Positions 57,591-64,000 of a DNA stretch of 64,000 nt are shown one piece after another. The notes under the pieces were generated by a model, which ran no database searches, was not told the origin of the DNA, and saw nothing but the letters and a program-made list of their open reading frames with translations. Location of the stretch: NCBI GenBank assembly GCA_035771175.1, contig CM069600.1:11555729-11619728 (forward strand), written 5' to 3'. The first letter of the stretch is position 1; each line of letters opens with the position of its first letter. The DNA is from Paratinospora sagittata. Lineage: Eukaryota > Streptophyta > Magnoliopsida > Ranunculales > Menispermaceae. The position numbers were made by a program, and so were the translations under genes.

Positions 57591-57600
57591 GGGTGTGACA

Positions 57601-58755
57601 GATGATAATTAGATGCATGAAATTTATATGATATTTGAGACTCATTTATAAATTATAATGTTGGATAATGAAACGTGTGACTTGGAATATTGACATAGTA
57701 AGGTTCATGTGTTAATATTAGTATATTTGACATTGTGACATGATCCTATGTGTAGTGAAATTTGAATATGGTTTGTGAATACAATTAATAGCATGATTAT
57801 GTTGTATTTATGGTGTGACATCACTAAAGAATACTATTAAGATAAAAATCACACAGATGGGGCAGTTATTCTAAGGAATATCGCCATTGATTATTGTGGG
57901 GCAGTTATTCTTAGGAATATCGCCAATGGTTATTATGGGGCAGTTATTCATGATGAATATCGCCAATGGAGTTCTAATTTTTGGGTAGTGCCACCCTGTG
58001 TTTGATTTCCTAAAGGTACGTGATTTAGAACGTGATAAAATTCTCGACTCAAACAATCTAATGTTGCAACGATTAATGTGTGAAACTTGTTTGTAACGTT
58101 CTTGTGTATGTATCATAATAAAATGTTGTGAGTTGTTTAGATGACCCACTGGGCTTTCAAGCTTACCCCTATTTTTCATATGCAGGTACTTAGAAAATAA
58201 AGTAGCAAGTTGTGACGTGGTTCAGTGATAGGGGTAGGATGGAAATCTGAACAATATTTTAATTAGAGAATGAGTTAATTACTTGTTTAATTTCGTGAAC
58301 TTTTATTTAGTAAGGGTTGTATTGACATTAGAGATTTTGATAAAATCTTTTTATGATTATTGAAGGAATCATGATTTATTTTAAATATATGTGCCTTGGA
58401 CTTGAATTCTATTTGACGAATGTATTTAAGATATTGTGTCCATGATGGATGGACAAGGGGAAGTACCCTCATAATTCACTATAAAAATTGGTATAGTGGA
58501 ATTATGTGGTCCTTAGCATGAAGATAATACAAATTGGGATTCGTTTATCTTAACAAGTAAGTTGGTTAGAGAAAATATATATATATTTAAATTCATAGTG
58601 TTTCAAATTTTATTACGAATATAATTATTATGAGTTAAGATAGGCGGATACGAATAACATCTCGATTTTCAGTGGTTATTCTCGACAAAATTAAAGTATT
58701 CATTATTTTACAAAAAAAAAATAAAATAAACAAGTTTGAAAATTGGGGTGTTACA
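57601..58755 (+). repeat. element E2 5' LTR, distal piece
   Basis: It resumes the E LTR after element D and its duplication, matching E1 13320-14327, and ends GGTGTTACA. A 3-copy tandem repeat at 57857-57975 (GGGGCAGTTATTC...GAATATCGCCA, about 47 bp) is present once in E1. Confidence 0.9.
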
Positions 58756-58758
58756 GTT

Positions 58759-58770
58759 TGGTATCAGAGC
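58759..58770 (+). other. element E2 primer-binding site
   Basis: TGGTATCAGAGC lies three bases after the LTR end, as in E1. Confidence 0.93.
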
Positions 58771-59500
58771 TTTAGGCTTCAGATCATGGGAAATGTTAAA
58801 ACAAATTTTGAGAAGTTTAGTATTAGTGAAGGTCACTTTATAACGTAATATCGAGAATGAAAGTACAGTGGGTCTAACAAATTCAAAACTTTTAGGACAT
58901 CGGTTAGAGACAAAAACTTGTATGAAAATTGTTTGGTTAGAATCTGAGATCAGGATAAATCTTATATTCTTGGTTCCAAAGCGGTATGGGACGTGGAGGA
59001 ATTTAAGGGTATTTGAGGAGTCTTGAACTTGGAGACTGACAGGCCATGTTTGGTGAATGACTAACAACTCTGGACGAGCTTGTATCGCTACGTTCAACTG
59101 GTATGGGACAGCTTGGACGTAGTGGGTACCTGGGAAGCCTTAGTTGGTAGGACATTTGCGCATTGTTTGGGTGTATTGAAGTTTTTTTATGGAAGCTTAT
59201 ATCACCGGGCTAGAGTGGTATGGGACACTTGAATACGGAGGGTATAAGTGAAAGTTTGGGAATTCTCTTTATACCATTGTTGTGTGGTATGTTGTTTGTT
59301 TGTTTGCTTGTCTTGTTTACATATATCAAAATCAAATCCTGTACCCTATGACAATCATGGATTGTCAAAATTTTATAAAACCTAGAAACTGAATCAATAG
59401 AATCATTTTATTTTCGAGAACTTAGAATTCTGAATCTAGAGTCACCCTAACCGAAAATAATTATCTCCTGTATTACTAAAGATGAGTTGAAATTTTATAG
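58771..59500 (+). ncRNA. element E2 leader with three phased GGTATGGGAC stem-loops
   Basis: GGTATGGGAC is at 58983, 59100 and 59217, exactly 117 nt apart and at the same distance from PBS (224 nt) and gag ATG as in E1. The second has the best stem: ACGTTCAACTG / CAG-C-TTGGACGT, with one bulged C and one G-U pair. The third has AGTG / CACT. The remaining leader is untranslated. Confidence 0.65.
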
Positions 59501-62500
59501 ATGGCTGCACCTCGAAGAAGAAACAGAAGGTCTGTGAGTGAGCTCATAAGGGACGCTGAACCAGTTGTGCAGACACAACCGACATTCGAACCTGAGCCGA
59601 CGGAGCAAGAACACGCAAATCTAGCAGCAAATGTTGACTCTACTGAAGCAGAGAATGTCCGATCTACAACAGTTCCAACCCCTGGAATTGTTTTGGGACC
59701 AGAGATGATGGCAGAATTTGTGAGGCAAGTAGTGGAACAGGTGACCAGACAGATGCCTCAACCTCAACTGAATCCAACAATTGTGGTGCAGAATGAACCA
59801 GGAGCTCGAAACATCAGGAGGCCTGAAGAAAAAGAATGGGCAGATCAGTTGAGAGATTTCCAACGTATGCATCTTTCGAAATTTGAAGGAAAACCAGATC
59901 CAAGGGAAGCTGACAAGTGGTTCCAAGAGGTTAAGGAACACTTGGAAGTTCTTGGAGTGACTGGTCCAAGAATGGTGGCGATTGCGGCTCACCAATTCAT
60001 AGGTGAGGCCAAACATTGGTGAAGAATGGTTAAAGAAAGTCCTACAGTGGATGTGAACACTATGACCTGGGTAACTTTTGAAGAAATATTTTATGATAAA
60101 TTCTTTCCTAAGGCGAACAGAAAAGAACTACAATCTGAATTTGTGAGGCTGATACAGAGGAACATGACAGTGGCAGAATATGAGGCTAAGTTCATCGAAC
60201 TTTCCAGATTTGCTCATGAACTGGTAGTCAATGAACAGATGAAAGCTAGTAGATTTGCAGAAGGTCTCAGAATAGAGATTAGAAAGGTGGTTGTTCCGAT
60301 GAATCTGGAGACTTATAAAGAGGTGGTTGAACGAGCTCTGTTAGTAGAAAGAGAACTGAACCTACAAGAAACAATACGGAACAGGAACAAAAGGCCGCAA
60401 GGACAGAATTCTGATTACCAGAGTAATCACAACAAGAGACAGAATCTGAATAACTTCGGTGGAAATAATAATAATTGGAACAGAAACAAGTTCAACAATG
60501 GGAACCAGTGGAACAGGGGACAGAATCACAACAACGGATCAGGAGGATCTAGGTATAATGGTGGACAACAGATGCAGCAAAATAATATTCGTGCACCCCA
60601 ACAAAATCAAAATCAAGTAGTAGCGACGAGACTTTGCTTTAAATGCAACAGACCGGGTCATTTGGCACGAAACTGCACTATGCAAGGAGTTCGACAAAAT
60701 TACCGTCCGGGCAACTGGCAGAACAACAACAATGTGCAAGGACGAAATCAAGTCAATCGCCCAAGTTATAATCAGAATCCAATCCAAAATCAAAATCAAG
60801 GCAGAGTCTTCGCAATGACAGAAGGAATTTCTGAACAAGAAGTTGGTGCAAACGAAGTAGTGGAAGGTACTTTCATTTTATTTCATGTTACAATTAAAAT
60901 CTTGTTTGATTCTGGAGCATCAAGGTCTTTTATTTCTGAAAACTTAGTCAGGAAACTACAACTTTCCACTGTACCTTTATCTGTCGTTATGAAGATTTCA
61001 ACACCAGTAGGAGTAAACGTCCCAACAACTGAAAAATGTAGTTGTGGCCTTAGAATTAATGATAAGCTGATTTCAGCTGAATTGATACTCTTACCCATTA
61101 ATGATTATGATGTAATCTTGGGTATGGATTGGTTATCTGAGTACCAAGCCCAGATTGATTGCCTTCGAAAGAAGATTACCTTGCGGTTACCTTCGGGAGA
61201 GTTGTTAAAAATCTATGGGGATAGAAACAAAATTCCGAGGAATATCATGTCCGCACTTCTCGAATCTGTGAATCAAAAAGAGGAATTCAAAACCCTAACA
61301 GAAGCCGAGCCTCTAAAGACCTTGAGGAATTTAGAAGAGCACTTGGTGGTTAGAGACTTCCCTGAAGTGTTTCCCGAAGAATTACCAGGATTACCTCCTA
61401 AGCGGGAAGTAGAGTTCAAGATAGAACTGTACCCTGGAACAGACCCCATAGCCATGTCACCCTATAGAATGGCCCCTGGAGAACTAATAGAACTAAAGAC
61501 TCAGCTTGATGATCTTAGTGCAAAGGAATTTATCCAGCCGAGTGAATCACCCTGGGGAGCACCAGTATTGTTTGTCAAAAAGAAAGATGGGTCGATGAGA
61601 CTGTGTATTGACTACAGAAAATTAAATCAAGTCATAGTTAAGAACAAATACCCCCTTCCTAGAATAGATGATTTGTTCGATCAACTGAAGGGAGCAACTT
61701 GTTTTTCCAAGATCGACCTAAGGTCCGGTTATCACCAACTTAGAATCAAAGAGTCAGACATACCGAAGACAGCATTCAGAACTAGGTATGGACACTTTGA
61801 ATTCAGAGTCATGCCATTTGGACTCACTAATGCACCAGCAGCATTTATGGATCTAATGAATAGGACGTTTAGGCCTCATCTTGACAAATTTGTGGTGGTA
61901 TTTGTTGATGATATTTTGGTTTATTCAAATACCAATGAGGAACATCAGGAACACCTTACAGTAGTTTTGGAAACGTTGAGGCGAAAACAATTGTATGCCA
62001 AATTTGAAAAATGTGAATTTTGGATGAAGTCAGTCAAGTTTTTGGGCCATGTAGTGTCATCAGAAGGGATATCCGTGGATCCAACAAAAGTTGAAGCAGT
62101 AATGAACTGGGAAAAGCCAAAGTCAGTGACAGAGATTTGAAGCTTTTTGGGACTAGCTGGTTACTATAGAAGATTTATTCTAAATTTTTCGAGATTAGCT
62201 GAGCCTATGACAAAGCTAACAAGGAAGGATGCCAAATTTAGTTGGGATGAGAAATGTGAGAATTCCTTTCAAGAGTTGAAGAGATGATTGACTACAGCCC
62301 CAATATTGATCACTCCTGCAAGCGGAGTCGGTTATGTTATTTACACTGATGCTTCTAAGAATGGTCTTGGCGCTGTTCTGATGCAGGAAGGTAAAGTGGT
62401 TGCTTATGCTTCTAGACAACTGAAGACTCATGAACAGAATTACCCGACTCATGATTTAGAATTGGCTGCTATTGTATTCTCCTTGAAGATATGGAAACAC

Positions 62501-64000
62501 TATCTTTATGGAGAGAAATTTGATCTATACTCTGATCATAAGAGCTTGAAGTACATCTATACACAAAAGGAGTTAAATTTGAGGCAAAGGAGATGGATGG
62601 AATTGCTGAATGATTATGATTTTCAGCTGCATTATCACCCAGGGAAGGCCAACGTCATCGCAGATGCTTTAAGTCGAAAATCTTACAAGAACGATGCAGA
62701 AAAAGCCCAGATGTACCAATTGATTGAAGATTATAATTTGGGTGTACAAAAAGGTGAAAATCAGATTTTTTTATATAATATGAGCTGCAAGCCAGATCTA
62801 CTACATCAAATTAAGGAAGCTCAAGCTCAGGATAGAAAATTGATGAAATGGATGGCAGGTGCAAGAGCCAATAATGGAAATGCAAATTTCAAGATCGATT
62901 CAGAGGGGTTATTAAAGTTCAGAGATCGAATTTGTGTACCCAGAATGGAGGAAATTAAAAAGCTCTTATTTGATGAGGCACATCAAACTAAATATACTCT
63001 ACATCCTGGTGGAGATAAGATGTACCAAAATTTGAAGAAAAACTACTGGTGGAAAGGTATGAAGAGAGATGTGGCCAAATATGTGTCTAAATGCCTTACA
63101 TGTCAGCAAGTTAAGGCCGAACATAAAAGACCGTCTGGATTGTTACAACCTTTACAAATTCCTGAATGAAAATGGGATAACATAGCAATGGATTTCGTCG
63201 GAGCTCTTCCTAGAAATCAAAAAGGTGAGGATAAAGTTTGGGTAATTGTGGATCGACTTACTAAAGTAGCGCATTTCTTACCTATTAAATCCACAGATAC
63301 AATTAGTAAACTGGGTGAGCTGTATGTTAAAGAGATTGTGAAGCTACACGGAGTACCCAAATCAATAGTGTCAGATCGAGATTCCTTATTCACATCTCAG
63401 TTCTGGCAGAGCTTACAGCGGGAATTGGGAACCAAATTAACCATGAGTACCGCCTATCATCCTCAGACAGATGGTCAATCCGAAAGGGTTATTCAGATCT
63501 TGGAAGACATGTTGAGAGCTTGTGTACTAGATTTCAAGGGAAGTTGGAGTAAATACTTACACCTAACAGAGTTTGCTTATAACAATAGTTACCAGGCAAG
63601 CATACAAATGGCTCCGTATGAAGCTCTATATGGACGACCATGTAGATCACCACTGTGTTGGGCCGATTGGGAAGATAAGGTACTTACAGGACCTGATATG
63701 ATAATGGAAATGAACGAGAAGGTGAAGTTGATCCAGAAAAGGTTAGTTACAGCACAGAGTAGGCAGAAGAGCTACGCAGATAAGAGGCGCCGACCTCTAG
63801 AGTTCCAAAAAGGTGATAAGGTATTTCTGAGAATAAGCCCTCAAAAAGGCATCATGAGGTTTGGTAAGAAAGGGAAATTATCGCCTCGGTTCATCGGTCC
63901 GTTCAAGATCAGTGATAGAATTGGCGAGAATGCTTACAAACTAGACTTGCTAACTAGTTTATCAGCCATCCACAATGTGTTCCACGTGTCGATGTTGTGA
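59501..64000 (+). pseudogene. element E2 gag-pol polyprotein, single frame with five TGA codons
   Basis: One reading frame of 1,500 codons runs from ATG 59501 to the window end with no indel, interrupted only by TGA at 60020, 62138, 62285, 63167 and 63998. Domains in order: gag core (about residues 110-290); zinc knuckle [14 protein letters not shown] (about 380); protease [12 protein letters not shown] (about 470); RT with [13 protein letters not shown] and FVDDILVYS (about 745-805); RNase [11 protein letters not shown] (about 948); integrase zinc domain [17 protein letters not shown] with [10 protein letters not shown] (about 1165-1205) and core MDFVGALPRN, VSDRD, HPQTDGQSERVIQ (about 1230-1330); tail LSPRFIGPFKI and VFHVSML. 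Domain order (integrase last) and motifs make it Ty3/gypsy, probably a chromovirus. The E1 copy has TGG where E2 has the first TGA. Confidence 0.94.

Larger units (their letters stand above)
48749..57600 (+). mobile_element. element D: young, internally deleted Ty3/gypsy element of the F family
   Basis: The target duplication GATGA lies at 48744-48748 and 57601-57605. It has LTRs of 1,283 and 1,475 bp that, apart from minisatellite length and one 10-bp deletion, differ at about seven positions (about 0.65%). Internal parts: PBS, extra ORF, hairpin spacer, a gag-RT-RNase H ORF lacking zinc knuckle and protease motif, and only the last 42 codons of integrase. It must have depended on proteins supplied by a complete relative. 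It sits in the E2 LTR. Confidence 0.93.
48200..64000 (+). mobile_element. element E2: Ty3/gypsy element, 5' LTR split by element D, running off the window
   Basis: Its 5' LTR is present in two pieces, about 48200-48748 and 57601-58755, either side of D; joined they follow the E1 LTR. Then come PBS, hairpin-bearing leader and a 1,500-codon gag-pol frame to the last base of the window. The 5' end of the LTR is missing or very diverged. The 3' LTR lies beyond the window. Confidence 0.9.

Overview
The window looks like repeat-rich plant nuclear DNA, probably from a eudicot; I could not identify the species. Almost all of it is LTR retrotransposons nested in one another. There is one endogenous plant pararetrovirus (EPRV), one credible host gene (an extensin-like cell-wall protein at 21988-22437, minus strand) and one decayed nuclear gene fragment (mitochondrial ATP synthase beta at 47635-48006). 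All primer-binding sites found match initiator tRNA-Met (TGGTATCAGAGC). No tRNA, rRNA or CRISPR locus was seen.

Layout. 1-10270 is an old Ty1/copia element 'A' (minus strand, running off the left edge), broken by a segment at about 247-2330 and by a complete young copia element 'B' (4014-9378, 346-bp LTRs, target-site duplication GAAAG). 10271-11668 is non-coding DNA with a LINE tail; it and part of A recur at 18729-21640 as a direct segmental duplication. 11770-15922 is gypsy 'E1' (2.56-kb LTR, truncated gag, TSD TTGGT). 16453-18728 is a decayed copia 'C' with a hAT-type MITE inside. 21988-22500 is the extensin-like gene with its TATA box. 24705-31820 is an EPRV coding region lying between about 370-bp inverted repeats. 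32098-45673 is gypsy 'F' (minus) carrying a 2,987-bp solo LTR 'G' (TSD GGTAT). 46763-48200 holds an LTR fragment, a 42-bp tandem repeat and the ATP synthase fragment. From about 48200 to the right edge is gypsy 'E2', whose 5' LTR is split by gypsy 'D' (48749-57600, TSD GATGA). D and F are two copies of one family in opposite orientation.

Most notable. (1) The untranslated regions of all four gypsy copies (E1, E2, D, F) carry three copies of GGTATGGGAC, spaced almost exactly 117 nt, each able to form a stem-loop with the same 8-nt loop (one loop has a single change); stems show compensatory and G-U/G-C changes between copies. This may be an undescribed cis-acting RNA element. (2) The D/F family has an extra ORF of about 540 codons between the PBS and those hairpins, absent from E. 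(3) The EPRV has kept its coding region but not its intergenic region and sits inside diverged inverted repeats like a transposon cargo. (4) D/F LTRs contain a palindromic minisatellite with heat-shock-element half-sites whose copy number differs (7 versus 16) between the two LTRs of one young element. All alignments, identities and ages were made by eye from the sequence; none comes from a search.
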